Shown here: positions 1-7,803 of the stretch, piece after piece
Layout: each line of letters starts with the position of its first letter
Position numbering within the stretch: position 1 is the stretch's first letter
Source of the DNA: Candidatus Krumholzibacteriota bacterium
GTDB lineage: Bacteria; Krumholzibacteriota; Krumholzibacteriia; Krumholzibacteriales; WJIX01
Length of the DNA stretch: 64,000 nt
Reading direction: 5' to 3'
Assembly: GCA_034520215.1 (NCBI GenBank)
Contig: JAXHNR010000001.1
Coordinates: 1,416,560 to 1,480,559, forward strand
Translations under genes and position numbers: made by a program
Notes under the pieces: model-generated
What the model was told of the DNA's origin: nothing
Seen by the model: the letters and a program-made list of their open reading frames with translations, nothing else
Databases searched by the model: none

Positions 1-725
1 CCGCCTCCTGAAATAGAGAATTCCCCATCTGAAGAAGTGGAAGAAAGATTCACAACCTGATCTGAAGACACTGAACTCGGATTATTATATTGATCTACTG
101 TTTGGATTCTTATTTTATCAGTTATATCACCGGCAATCACGCTTGTCTCAGGTGTAGTAAAGATTATACTATCAATCTCATCCGGCGTGGTATTTAATAC
201 CGGCGAAGAGGAAATAGCTACTGGAGAACTGCCTGAAGGATCAGAACTCACTGTAAACTCAATGCCTGACTCTACGGAATTCTGTGCTGCAGCCTGCCCG
301 GAACTTAATTCTGTGCTGTCCCCGTATACTATAGCGACAGTATCCGCTGTTGTAAGTGAATCGATTGATATTACTATTACACTCGAGGCAATACTGATTG
401 GGTCAGCGGCCAGGATCCCTTCACTCGACACGGTTACATATCCGGATGAGGAACTGTCAGAAGACTGAGGAACTGTCCACCCCGCCGGTATAGAAAGAGA
501 TACTTCTCCATTTGAAAAATTCTCAGATGCAATATAGGTAATTGTCCATTCTCCCGAACTACCTACAGTCACATCGTCGGCGGGAGTTATCGTCGCTGTA
601 CCGCTTCCCGAAGCAGCATTTAAAATTTCCGCTGAAGATAAAATTAAACCGATAAAAATAAACAGCAGTAATTTGCTTCGCCGGCAGAGATTCGCAATAA
701 AATTATTCAATTTAATATTCATCAT
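1..725 (-). CDS. Secreted Ig-like/invasin-type repeat protein, N-terminal part (runs off window)
   Basis: An open frame with no stop runs from the left edge to an ATG at 725; a second in-frame ATG lies at 722. About 241 residues are visible. The N-terminus has basic residues, then a hydrophobic stretch (LLLFIFIGLILSS) ending near LNA, a typical signal peptide. The rest is Ser/Thr/Gly-rich beta-type sequence. The segment with VDQYNN and VNLSS near the edge resembles bacterial Ig-like (Big_1/invasin) repeats. An AAGG motif sits right at the first ATG, which slightly favours 722. The function is unknown; a secreted or surface adhesin-like protein is inferred. A perfect hairpin lies about 10 bases upstream of the start. 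The C-terminus, where a sorting domain might sit, is outside the window. Confidence 0.75.
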   Translation of the reverse strand, partial: MMNIKLNNFIANLCRRSKLLLFIFIGLILSSAEILNAASGSGTATITPADDVTVGSSGEWTITYIASENFSNGEVSLSIPAGWTVPQSSDSSSSGYVTVSSEGILAADPISIASSVIVISIDSLTTADTVAIVYGDSTELSSGQAAAQNSVESGIEFTVSSDPSGSSPVAISSSPVLNTTPDEIDSIIFTTPETSVIAGDITDKIRIQTVDQYNNPSSVSSDQVVNLSSTSSDGEFSISGG

Positions 726-734
726 CCTTACTAT

Positions 735-757
735 AACTGGCAATTGTTATGCCAGTT
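735..757 (-). promoter_or_regulatory. Perfect 8-bp hairpin just upstream of the 725 start
   Basis: Positions 735-742 (AACTGGCA) and 750-757 (TGCCAGTT) are perfect inverted repeats with a 7-base loop. The hairpin would form in the 5' untranslated RNA of the minus-strand gene starting at 725/722, about ten bases before the start codon. It could affect ribosome access or bind a regulator. No U-run follows, so it is not a standard terminator. Confidence 0.45.
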
Positions 758-1199
758 AGCCGGACAAATACGGAGTAAAAAAGCTCTAATCCGTACATTG
801 CTATTAAGGTAAAACAGCAAAATTACATCTAGAAACAAAACTTGTAGCAAATCCAACTTAATCTATTGCTAAGTAATAGTATACAACATAAATAACAAAC
901 TCAACTCATTCAGCCCACCTGTATAATTTATGTAACTGAAACCTGGTATTATTAGTAACTAGCCTCACATTTCAACCAAGATTACTACAAAAGTGGTCAG
1001 AATGCAACAAGGCAAACTATGACAATTTATCATAGTGTAATAAAATATGTGATTTTGATGAAAAAAAGAAAAGGATAAATTTTTCTAAACAAAATCATTT
1101 TAACATAATATATTATTTAAGAAAACAATACGGGATAACCTGAAGCTGATTTCTTAGTGGTTATATAAGAATATTAATATTTCTTAGGTAAAAAATTAT
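758..1199. other. AT-rich spacer, no gene seen
   Basis: About 440 bases between the CBM48 lipoprotein that ends at 1200 and the leader of the gene starting at 725. It has no convincing ORF, tRNA or strong promoter. A weak stem (TACGGA with TCCGTA, near 769-798) lies upstream of the 735-757 hairpin. The promoter of the partial gene must lie here but was not pinned down. Confidence 0.5.
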
Positions 1200-1604
1200 C
1201 TACTCTTCTAATTTTTTCGGGACAATTACAACAGAATTAACTTCCCCAAAGCCATCATCGACAGTCTTCAGATTTCCCGGATCAGGAATCCATTTTTCTC
1301 CGTCAATAACAAACTTGTATTCATACCTTCCGGGAGATAAAGGTATAGTAATTTCCCATAAACCTTTTTCATCGGTTAGCGAGAGTAAATCAACTGATTT
1401 TGACCAGTTGTTAAAACTGCCCGCAATAGCAATCTCCTTAGCTTCGGTTGAATAAACAGAGAATCTTATCCCGCTGCCAACCACCTCAGGCCCGGCAGAA
1501 GGCAAAATATCCCTACCGCCAAATCCCGGAAATCTACCGCATCCGATTAAAATAAAAATTATAAGGAACGGCAACTTATCACACATATTTCTTAATAATC
1601 TCAT
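1200..1604 (-). CDS. Lipoprotein with CBM48 (AMPK-beta glycogen-binding-like) domain
   Basis: 134 residues. A signal peptide ends in a lipobox (ILIGC, Cys22), so the protein is probably lipid-anchored in the envelope. Residues about 45-130 form one CBM48/E-set domain: GSFNNW around W67, the PGRYEYKF strand with K97, GEKW with W105, and N123. In AMPK-beta the equivalent Trp, Lys, Trp and Asn contact glucan (W100, K126, W133, N150), and all four are kept here. Glucan binding is therefore plausible but inferred. The ATG lies 2 bases after the stop of the upstream paralogue (1607-1990), so the two are probably translationally coupled. It is the last gene of a long minus-strand run. No catalytic domain is present. 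Confidence 0.85.
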   Translation of the reverse strand: MRLLRNMCDKLPFLIIFILIGCGRFPGFGGRDILPSAGPEVVGSGIRFSVYSTEAKEIAIAGSFNNWSKSVDLLSLTDEKGLWEITIPLSPGRYEYKFVIDGEKWIPDPGNLKTVDDGFGEVNSVVIVPKKLEE

Positions 1605-1606
1605 AA

Positions 1607-1990
1607 TTACGGCACTATAAGGAGATTTGCCTTCCCTCCTTTTCCATCATTCACAATTCTCGGATTATTACTGTCCAATAACCAAACAGATTCATTGATC
1701 AAAAACCTGTATTTATACCGGCCCCTTTCAAGTTCAACGGTCCTTTCCCAGCATGAGACTGAATCATTTCTTGTCATCAATCCTACGAAAACCTCTCCCT
1801 CGTCGGCATCCCCTTCCGACCAGTTATTCCAATCCCCGGCGACCTGGACTACTTCAGCAGCTTGGTTTTTCAAACGAAAGGTTACACTATTGTTATCTAC
1901 CACGGGGGATTCTATAGATTTTCCCAAATACCTCTCGCATGACAATAATAACATACCCGATATAGATATAACCAATGCTATTCTGTTCAT
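1607..1990 (-). CDS. Lipoprotein with CBM48 glycogen-binding-like domain
   Basis: 127 residues. A short signal peptide ends with lipobox LLLSC (Cys18). The rest is one CBM48/E-set domain: GDWNNW (W57), the RYKYRF strand, SVW (W103) and an Asn near residue 122. Of the four AMPK-beta glucan contacts, the two Trp and the Asn are kept, while the Lys is Arg95. It is a paralogue of the 1200-1604 protein and follows the CBM48-barrel gene by 12 bases, which suggests co-transcription. It probably sits on the periplasmic or outer face of a membrane. The substrate is unknown; a soluble or surface alpha-glucan is the natural guess from the family. Confidence 0.85.
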   Translation of the reverse strand: MNRIALVISISGMLLLSCERYLGKSIESPVVDNNSVTFRLKNQAAEVVQVAGDWNNWSEGDADEGEVFVGLMTRNDSVSCWERTVELERGRYKYRFLINESVWLLDSNNPRIVNDGKGGKANLLIVP

Positions 1991-2002
1991 GATTTCCTTA
2001 TA

Positions 2003-4015
2003 TCAGAAAACAAGTTTTGTTTCAAAAGAAATCATCCAACTGGATGACATCTCCTCTTCGGCGTTGCCCAGACCGTCTATTAATTCATTCTGATTCAACG
2101 GTGAAAGTTCTCTGAAAACTCCTTTATCTTCAAGAAATCTTTCCCGCCCGTTATATGAAATATTATAATACCATTTATCAAAAATATACGGATTCAACCC
2201 GACACCAATCATACACCAAGAAGATTCATTGAATTTCTTTCTCAGCGCCAGAAAGGGATCAATAAATATGTTTTTACCGCTCCATTTTCTGTGATTATAG
2301 GAAACACCTCTTAAATCAGCAAATATGTCTATATTCTTTAAAATTGGATTTTTATCAGCCAATTCAAAGGGTAAAAACGGATACAGAGGAATCGAATGCG
2401 TTATTTTCATCTCTATTACTCTGTTTAAGATATCACCGCTCTCACACATAAAGAGTAAAGATATATCAGTTCCTCTTGAATTTGGATATGTTTTATTTTC
2501 ATAACCCGCTTTGCTTAAGTCCAGACGCGCTTTGTATATCCCGGGTGAATTCAAAAACAGGAGGCTGCTCGAGTCAACTCTATCACCGTCAAGCCAGAAG
2601 TTGTTACTCTGAAACCAGAAATAATTTGCCTTAAGATTTGAGAAAAATTCTGCCATACCGTTTACACCCAAATAAAACCTTCCCAATGTCATATCTGCGT
2701 CAAACCCCAGTGACTGCGCCGCCCCTCCTTGAATTTCCGCAAAATCTTCAGAACTGCCTTCTCTCCTCTGGTATGAATAGAATAAATCGAGTTCAGCGTT
2801 GCTGAATTTTCTCCTGATACCAGCATACATCTTCCAACCTGATTCTCCCCGGCTATCATCCATATAACAATCCCCGACAGATTCAGAAAAATTTTCAAGC
2901 TGAGACAGACGGGTACTTCCATGTAAGTATTCCAGTTCAACCAACATACTGTCGCGAAGGTTAAATGAACACCAACCTCCATTGATATTTACCAGTTCGC
3001 TGCCTCCCAGAAAGCAATCACTCTCATTTGCTGAAAAATACCATTTCGCGTAATTCTTATTATGGCGGAAAAGATAATTTAAATTTATACCCCCTACTTT
3101 CCCCTTTAAAATCGCGGCAATAATGTCGGAATCACTCAAATCTCTTTCAGCATATTGCATTTGATCGTTAAATACTATATCGTTTCTCTCTCTTGTAGAA
3201 TAACTGCTGTAGCCGTTAGTTCTTCCAGCGTAAAAGACTCTGCCCGAAAATTGTTCCGCGATATTGACACCCGCGTCTATGCCCCGGCAAAACAATCCAA
3301 GAGGATAATTATAGGGACCTACCGAGCCGATAAGTCTGAGGGGATCATCGAAAGCCAATTCGCCCATTCTGTAAAAGGCCCTCATCTTCCAGCTACCTTT
3401 ATCACTTAATGCTTCGGAACGTAAAAGTACCGGCCCAATGGCGTCAGAGTCTGTTCTTCTGCTATCGGTAAGTATCGCCGATGAAATCCTCAATCTTGTG
3501 TCTTCCTCAATACTTCCTTCCAACGCTCCCTTTACGGAGATTGAATAATCGTCTTTATCATAAACGGCGATAACCTCGGATGACAAATCAGTTTCAAGCA
3601 AATCTTTTTTATTAGTAATCCCGGACTTTCTGAAATATCTAATTCTGTACTTTCCATTATCTTCACTGAAGTAAAAACATGAATTCCCATCTTTATCCTC
3701 GCACGGATTATCAGTGTCAGCCCTTGTTTCTCCATTAACTACATACATATACTTGTGTTTACCCGGCAACAAAAACAATCTGATTTCATAACGGTCATTT
3801 TCCCAAACCATTTTATCCATCGTGGGATTCCAGTTGTTGAAATCACCCACGAGATAAACTGAAGCCCCTTTGGGAATTGATAAACTGAATATTATCTGCT
3901 CACCGTCAAGAGAAACGGCTCCATCGGCGGGAGATATAGCTAGAGCGAGAACACCAACAAAGATTATTATCATTCGGCCGAAATCAGTATTCAATCTCTT
4001 ATACCCCCAAGCCAT
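2003..4015 (-). CDS. Outer-membrane barrel-like protein with N-terminal CBM48-like domain
   Basis: 670 residues. After a signal peptide (hydrophobic from Met15, IIIFVGVLALAIS), residues about 38-120 form a CBM48/E-set domain (GDFNNW, W62; GKHKYMY). About 500 residues of alternating polar/aromatic beta sequence follow and end in KLVF, typical of an outer-membrane barrel with a C-terminal aromatic. In this copy two AMPK-type glucan contacts differ: the Lys position is Met90 and the second Trp is missing. Binding may be lost or changed. The ATG at 4015 overlaps the end of the upstream barrel gene by 25 bases. Met15 is an alternative start but has no SD. The protein is presumably a surface or pore component working with the two CBM48 lipoproteins downstream. 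Confidence 0.7.
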   Translation of the reverse strand: MAWGYKRLNTDFGRMIIIFVGVLALAISPADGAVSLDGEQIIFSLSIPKGASVYLVGDFNNWNPTMDKMVWENDRYEIRLFLLPGKHKYMYVVNGETRADTDNPCEDKDGNSCFYFSEDNGKYRIRYFRKSGITNKKDLLETDLSSEVIAVYDKDDYSISVKGALEGSIEEDTRLRISSAILTDSRRTDSDAIGPVLLRSEALSDKGSWKMRAFYRMGELAFDDPLRLIGSVGPYNYPLGLFCRGIDAGVNIAEQFSGRVFYAGRTNGYSSYSTRERNDIVFNDQMQYAERDLSDSDIIAAILKGKVGGINLNYLFRHNKNYAKWYFSANESDCFLGGSELVNINGGWCSFNLRDSMLVELEYLHGSTRLSQLENFSESVGDCYMDDSRGESGWKMYAGIRRKFSNAELDLFYSYQRREGSSEDFAEIQGGAAQSLGFDADMTLGRFYLGVNGMAEFFSNLKANYFWFQSNNFWLDGDRVDSSSLLFLNSPGIYKARLDLSKAGYENKTYPNSRGTDISLLFMCESGDILNRVIEMKITHSIPLYPFLPFELADKNPILKNIDIFADLRGVSYNHRKWSGKNIFIDPFLALRKKFNESSWCMIGVGLNPYIFDKWYYNISYNGRERFLEDKGVFRELSPLNQNELIDGLGNAEEEMSSSWMISFETKLVF

Positions 4016-5544
4016 ATTCTTGTAAAGAAGCAGATTTGTCTGTTTTCTTCAGAGAGACTCGGATTCCATTCCTGATTCAGGGAAATCGCTTTAAAGTACG
4101 GGTTGAAAGAGCCAAAAGAAGCACTGAATAGAAATCTAAGCGACGGACGATATTCAATGGACATACTGTACCTGCTCTTTGCTGACCTGTGCAGATATAG
4201 TGAATTTCGTAACATCCATGAATCTGATATATTTACCCATCCGTCCGAAAGAAAGGAGATCTTGTTTTCGCCGCCGCAGTCATCTACACGAAATGTAGTT
4301 AGAAGCCGGCTGAAATTATTATCGTCTTCTAATGTTATAATATATGAAGACCTTTTCCCTTCCCTTAAAAGAAGATTTCCGCCTAAAGTAACCCCTTGCC
4401 TAAAACGCAGGCGGAGAGTGTTTCTGAGATATTTATATCTTTCATTAAGATCATAAGTATAAATATCCCCTCCTTTTACTCTGAAGGAGGCCGCGAGCCG
4501 GGGATGACGCCACAAGCAAAGCAAATAACTCTCGATTAGTGAATTCTGAATTTCTCCTTCAGGGTTGCTGTAATCAACTCCGTAGTATCTATATGCGGGA
4601 ACCAACATGATAGAACCGTAAGAAGGATTTTTCCACCTAGCCCCCTGTAATTCCATGGAAAAAATTGAATTATCGGGGAACATTCCGCTAACCCCATACT
4701 TGCCAAATTGTTTCAAATCCAAAGCCGTAAAAGATTTTCTGTTCAGGTCCATAAAAGAACTATTAATTCTCTCAGAAAACTCAGCTATCACTCTTACTCC
4801 CGAAAAAGCCAGCTCGTTGCTGAAACCAAAAGTTACCGCATTCCCCGACTGAATTGACTGTATCTCTGAGACAGAAATACCAAAATGAATAATATCTCTC
4901 CATTTAAGATTAGTTTGTAAATGACGGAAACTCCCAGCGGGGTCATTGAAATCAGGCAAACCGCCATTTGAATATTCAGGATTAATTTCTGATATTCTAA
5001 CTTCCTTATAAGATATATCAAACCATCCGCCCGTATCAATACCGACATCTATCCCCGCTGCGTTTTTTGCCAGATAAGGAGAATCATTTGAAATATAAGG
5101 CAATAACAACATGCCCGAATTATAAACCCTCTCTCTAAGATAAGCCTTAAGCGAAAGTTTATTAGAGAACAAATCCAACCCGACATGCCCCTGCTTAAGA
5201 TAGAATAAATTAGTATAATCGGAAGATCCGGCATCATACCTTCCAGTTGAGCATTTGACGAATATATCAAAGGGATCAATATTATTAGCTTTCGCCATAA
5301 GAACAATTTCGTCGTTCGAATGAGAATGTTCGTTCCAGGAGAAAGGGCTCGAGTTCCTGTAAAGTTCAATCTTATTTCTACCAACAGCAGACCAATCTAA
5401 ATATGATGTTAAACCTGACGAAGAAGCCGAGATGTGCGAATAGGAAAAGATTGGAGAAATTGAAAAAAGACAGGTAATAATCAAATATTGGTATATTTTA
5501 CCGAGAAAGGGGAAGCGTCTTATTATCTTGAACTCTTTATCCAT
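3991..5544 (-). CDS. Predicted outer-membrane beta-barrel protein, unknown function
   Basis: 517 residues. The N-terminus has a basic stretch followed by YLIITCLFSISPIFS, a signal peptide. The mature part is rich in Tyr, Ser, Asn and alternating beta strands, with no recognised enzyme motif. It looks like a transmembrane barrel but lacks a clear C-terminal Phe. It lies between a PorV-like gene (15 bases upstream) and the CBM48-barrel gene it overlaps by 25 bases, so the three are probably made together. The SD is weak. I do not recognise the family; assignment as an envelope barrel is inferred from composition and context. Confidence 0.6.
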   Translation of the reverse strand: MDKEFKIIRRFPFLGKIYQYLIITCLFSISPIFSYSHISASSSGLTSYLDWSAVGRNKIELYRNSSPFSWNEHSHSNDEIVLMAKANNIDPFDIFVKCSTGRYDAGSSDYTNLFYLKQGHVGLDLFSNKLSLKAYLRERVYNSGMLLLPYISNDSPYLAKNAAGIDVGIDTGGWFDISYKEVRISEINPEYSNGGLPDFNDPAGSFRHLQTNLKWRDIIHFGISVSEIQSIQSGNAVTFGFSNELAFSGVRVIAEFSERINSSFMDLNRKSFTALDLKQFGKYGVSGMFPDNSIFSMELQGARWKNPSYGSIMLVPAYRYYGVDYSNPEGEIQNSLIESYLLCLWRHPRLAASFRVKGGDIYTYDLNERYKYLRNTLRLRFRQGVTLGGNLLLREGKRSSYIITLEDDNNFSRLLTTFRVDDCGGENKISFLSDGWVNISDSWMLRNSLYLHRSAKSRYSMSIEYRPSLRFLFSASFGSFNPYFKAISLNQEWNPSLSEENRQICFFTRIWLGGIRD

Positions 5545-5559
5545 ATTAAATTGCCGTAA

Positions 5560-6459
5560 TTATTTAAAAAAAGTGGCGGGGAATCTGCCGGGCTCCAGCT
5601 CTAATGAGACCCTTCCTTGAATGTTCCCTTTGTTATTTCGGAAAAAAGCGACCGAAGAACGGATAAAATTCCATCTCAGTCTCACGCCGCCGGATATGAA
5701 TCCCTCGGAAAAACCGGCCATAAGCTCCAGCGGCGCGCCTGTTTCCAGGCAAAAACCATAATGGTTAATTAGATGACTGCCCCTGTATTCTCCTTCCCAG
5801 GATACAAGAAGCTTTTCTTTGAGATATAACGTGGCCCCAAACCAGCTTCCCCTTTCGCTGAGAACATCAGAATCATAATCCAGTTTATTACGTTCCCGTA
5901 ACCCTGCAGCTGTATATCTGAAAGAAACAGGCGGTACGGGTCTTATTATTATTCCAATATCACCCGTTATATCTGAGTCAGACACTCTGGTTTCGTTACA
6001 GGAAGAACAGCCGGAATAAATATCGAAAATGAATCGATCTATTCTTAAAGTTGCTCCAATTTCTAAATAAGTACTTGGAGTGCCGCTGAATAATTTTTTC
6101 GAAATTCCAGCGGCTACAGATTCAGCTGCTTCGTTTAGCTTATTTCTTCTGCGATAAAACGAAAATCCCATTTCCATCTCTTTGAGAGGATAAACAAATG
6201 CCCCCTTCATTCCGCTTATGTGATTGCCGGTATAATCAAAATAAAAAAGGGGGACATCTATATTCGAAACAGCCGCGGGATTAAGAAAAATCACAGACGC
6301 GTCATTATTAAATGATTCACGCGTTCCACCCATTGACTCTGATCTTGTGGTGCGTATGATATAAGCTGATGCTGATCTTGAACAAACAGAAACACAAACA
6401 GCAAAAACAGCAACCAGCAGATATCTACCGCCGAAATCGCTAAATCTTTCGAGCTTCAT
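5560..6459 (-). CDS. PorV/UPF0164-like outer-membrane protein
   Basis: 299 residues with a signal peptide (LLVAVFAVCVSVCSRSASA). Residues about 40-65 contain the pattern MGGTRESFNNDASVIFLNPA, close to the start of PorV/PorQ/UPF0164 barrels, where an early Gly-rich segment precedes a conserved NPA motif. The rest is beta-rich and fits an FadL-like barrel. PorV proteins in Bacteroidetes help type IX secretion substrates reach the surface; whether this one does is unknown. It overlaps the DUF4388 gene by 20 bases and heads the barrel/CBM48 group. A second, more canonical PorV-like protein lies at 42831-43754. Confidence 0.6.
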   Translation of the reverse strand: MKLERFSDFGGRYLLVAVFAVCVSVCSRSASAYIIRTTRSESMGGTRESFNNDASVIFLNPAAVSNIDVPLFYFDYTGNHISGMKGAFVYPLKEMEMGFSFYRRRNKLNEAAESVAAGISKKLFSGTPSTYLEIGATLRIDRFIFDIYSGCSSCNETRVSDSDITGDIGIIIRPVPPVSFRYTAAGLRERNKLDYDSDVLSERGSWFGATLYLKEKLLVSWEGEYRGSHLINHYGFCLETGAPLELMAGFSEGFISGGVRLRWNFIRSSVAFFRNNKGNIQGRVSLELEPGRFPATFFK

Positions 6460-6931
6460 CCAACCGCTTTAAACCTTCTAGTAAAAGATGATCCAATTTG
6501 ACATCTATGAGTATATCTTCATTTTCAGTCTTCGCGTCTGCCAAAAAGATAAATTGCCCCTCGACCCATTCCAAAACCATGTAAACCACTCTCTTTATCT
6601 GTTCTTGTATAACAGAAACAAGCACATTTTGATCTATATCCTCATTTTCTATAAGAACATCCCCAACCCTCTTATCGACATCATCTCTCCGGCTCTCTTG
6701 AAGGGCTTGCTCCAACTGGTCTTCACTTATTAATTCCTTTTCAATAAGTATCTCTCCAACCCGCTTGTTACCCGTATCGATCTTAGCGTAAGTAAGTTGT
6801 CCCGTCTCAAAATACAAAGTCGCCACGTTGTGGGCTGTAATCAATTTCAATCTGCCAGTAAGATTGGCAATATTTATCATCTGAAATATAATAGACGGCT
6901 CAAGAACTTTGAGGTCTCCGCCAAAATCCAT
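6440..6931 (-). CDS. DUF4388 (PATAN-type) domain protein
   Basis: 163 residues from the ATG at 6931. An AGGAGG lies 6 bases upstream, and the ATG shares its A with the TGA stop of the upstream pgsA-like gene. The N-terminus (GDLKVLEPSIIFQMINIANLTG) and the phrase LYFETGQLTYAKI are typical of DUF4388, found in bacterial signalling and gliding-motility proteins. The middle, with repeated VGEILIE and VGDVLIE, resembles the MshEN/GspE N-terminal module. It is cytoplasmic, with no catalytic residues. Its role is unknown; regulatory protein-protein binding is the usual guess. Its link to envelope genes on both sides is worth noting. Confidence 0.75.
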   Translation of the reverse strand: MDFGGDLKVLEPSIIFQMINIANLTGRLKLITAHNVATLYFETGQLTYAKIDTGNKRVGEILIEKELISEDQLEQALQESRRDDVDKRVGDVLIENEDIDQNVLVSVIQEQIKRVVYMVLEWVEGQFIFLADAKTENEDILIDVKLDHLLLEGLKRLDEARKI

Positions 6932-7797
6932 CAACAACCTCCTGAAATAACAGAACGTTCACTCTTATTAAATATAGCGTTTATACCTATAGACGTCTGA
7001 GACACAATAACGGCAATAAATGATAATCCCAGAACCAGAATCAGTGAATCCTTGACATTTTCTTCCAATACAAATCGCGGAAAGAGTTTTTGTAACACGA
7101 GAATAACTACTCCGAGAAACTGAATTACACCCACAATCTTCCCTGTTATTGTGGCTCTGAGAACAGGCCTTTTGTCATAATAATACAGCAAAATCAGACC
7201 TGTGAAAAACTCAAAATATCTGAATGTCAATAGAATAAAAAGCCACAGGGGAATTTCAGACTCTATCAGTAAAAACAGATATACCGACTCTGTCGATAAG
7301 ATATCCCCTATCGGATCCAGCATCAAACCCATCCTTGTTTCCTGAGAATATCTTCTCGCGATATACCCATCGGCGATATCGGTAAAAGCAGCCAGGAAAT
7401 ATAATGCAAGTGCCACATATAAATAGTCCCTGAAAAAAAACACGAACATGGGAACAACAGAAATAATACGCACACTAGTCAGTATGTTGGCCGCTTTGAA
7501 AGATTTCTTTCTCTTACCTTTATCATCACACACAAAGCGAAGGTTGAATAGTATAACTAAAGTATAAATAAATATCGCGGGGATAGTCCATAACAGGAGA
7601 TCTTTATACAATCCCATGTCGATACGCATAAAAACAGCTCCGGAGACGATTGTAAATATCAAGGCCGTTGACATCATGGTTTTAATTACAGACATTCTCA
7701 GAATGGGAGAATTTTTAAACGCCATCCAGGATATTCCAGGCAATTTTAAGAGCTTATCGATTCGCTTTTCACCTTTGATAAAATCTCCTTTTGTCAA
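6931..7797 (-). CDS. CDP-alcohol phosphatidyltransferase family protein (PgsA-like)
   Basis: 288 residues with several membrane segments. It carries the complete CDP-alcohol phosphatidyltransferase motif D-x2-DG-x2-AR-x8-G-x3-D-x3-D: DIADGYIARR, then GLMLDPIGD. The family joins CDP-diacylglycerol to an alcohol, most often glycerol-3-phosphate in phosphatidylglycerol synthesis. The acceptor cannot be read from sequence. The protein is longer than usual PgsA (about 180-200 residues), with about 110 extra N-terminal residues that include two hydrophobic spans. The apparent start is TTG, with AAGGGG just before it; an in-frame ATA follows a strong AAAGGAG a few codons later, so the exact start is unsettled. 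It lies 6 bases after ppdK and abuts the DUF4388 gene. Confidence 0.8.
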   Translation of the reverse strand: MTKGDFIKGEKRIDKLLKLPGISWMAFKNSPILRMSVIKTMMSTALIFTIVSGAVFMRIDMGLYKDLLLWTIPAIFIYTLVILFNLRFVCDDKGKRKKSFKAANILTSVRIISVVPMFVFFFRDYLYVALALYFLAAFTDIADGYIARRYSQETRMGLMLDPIGDILSTESVYLFLLIESEIPLWLFILLTFRYFEFFTGLILLYYYDKRPVLRATITGKIVGVIQFLGVVILVLQKLFPRFVLEENVKDSLILVLGLSFIAVIVSQTSIGINAIFNKSERSVISGGC

Positions 7798-7803
7798 AAC
7801 CCC

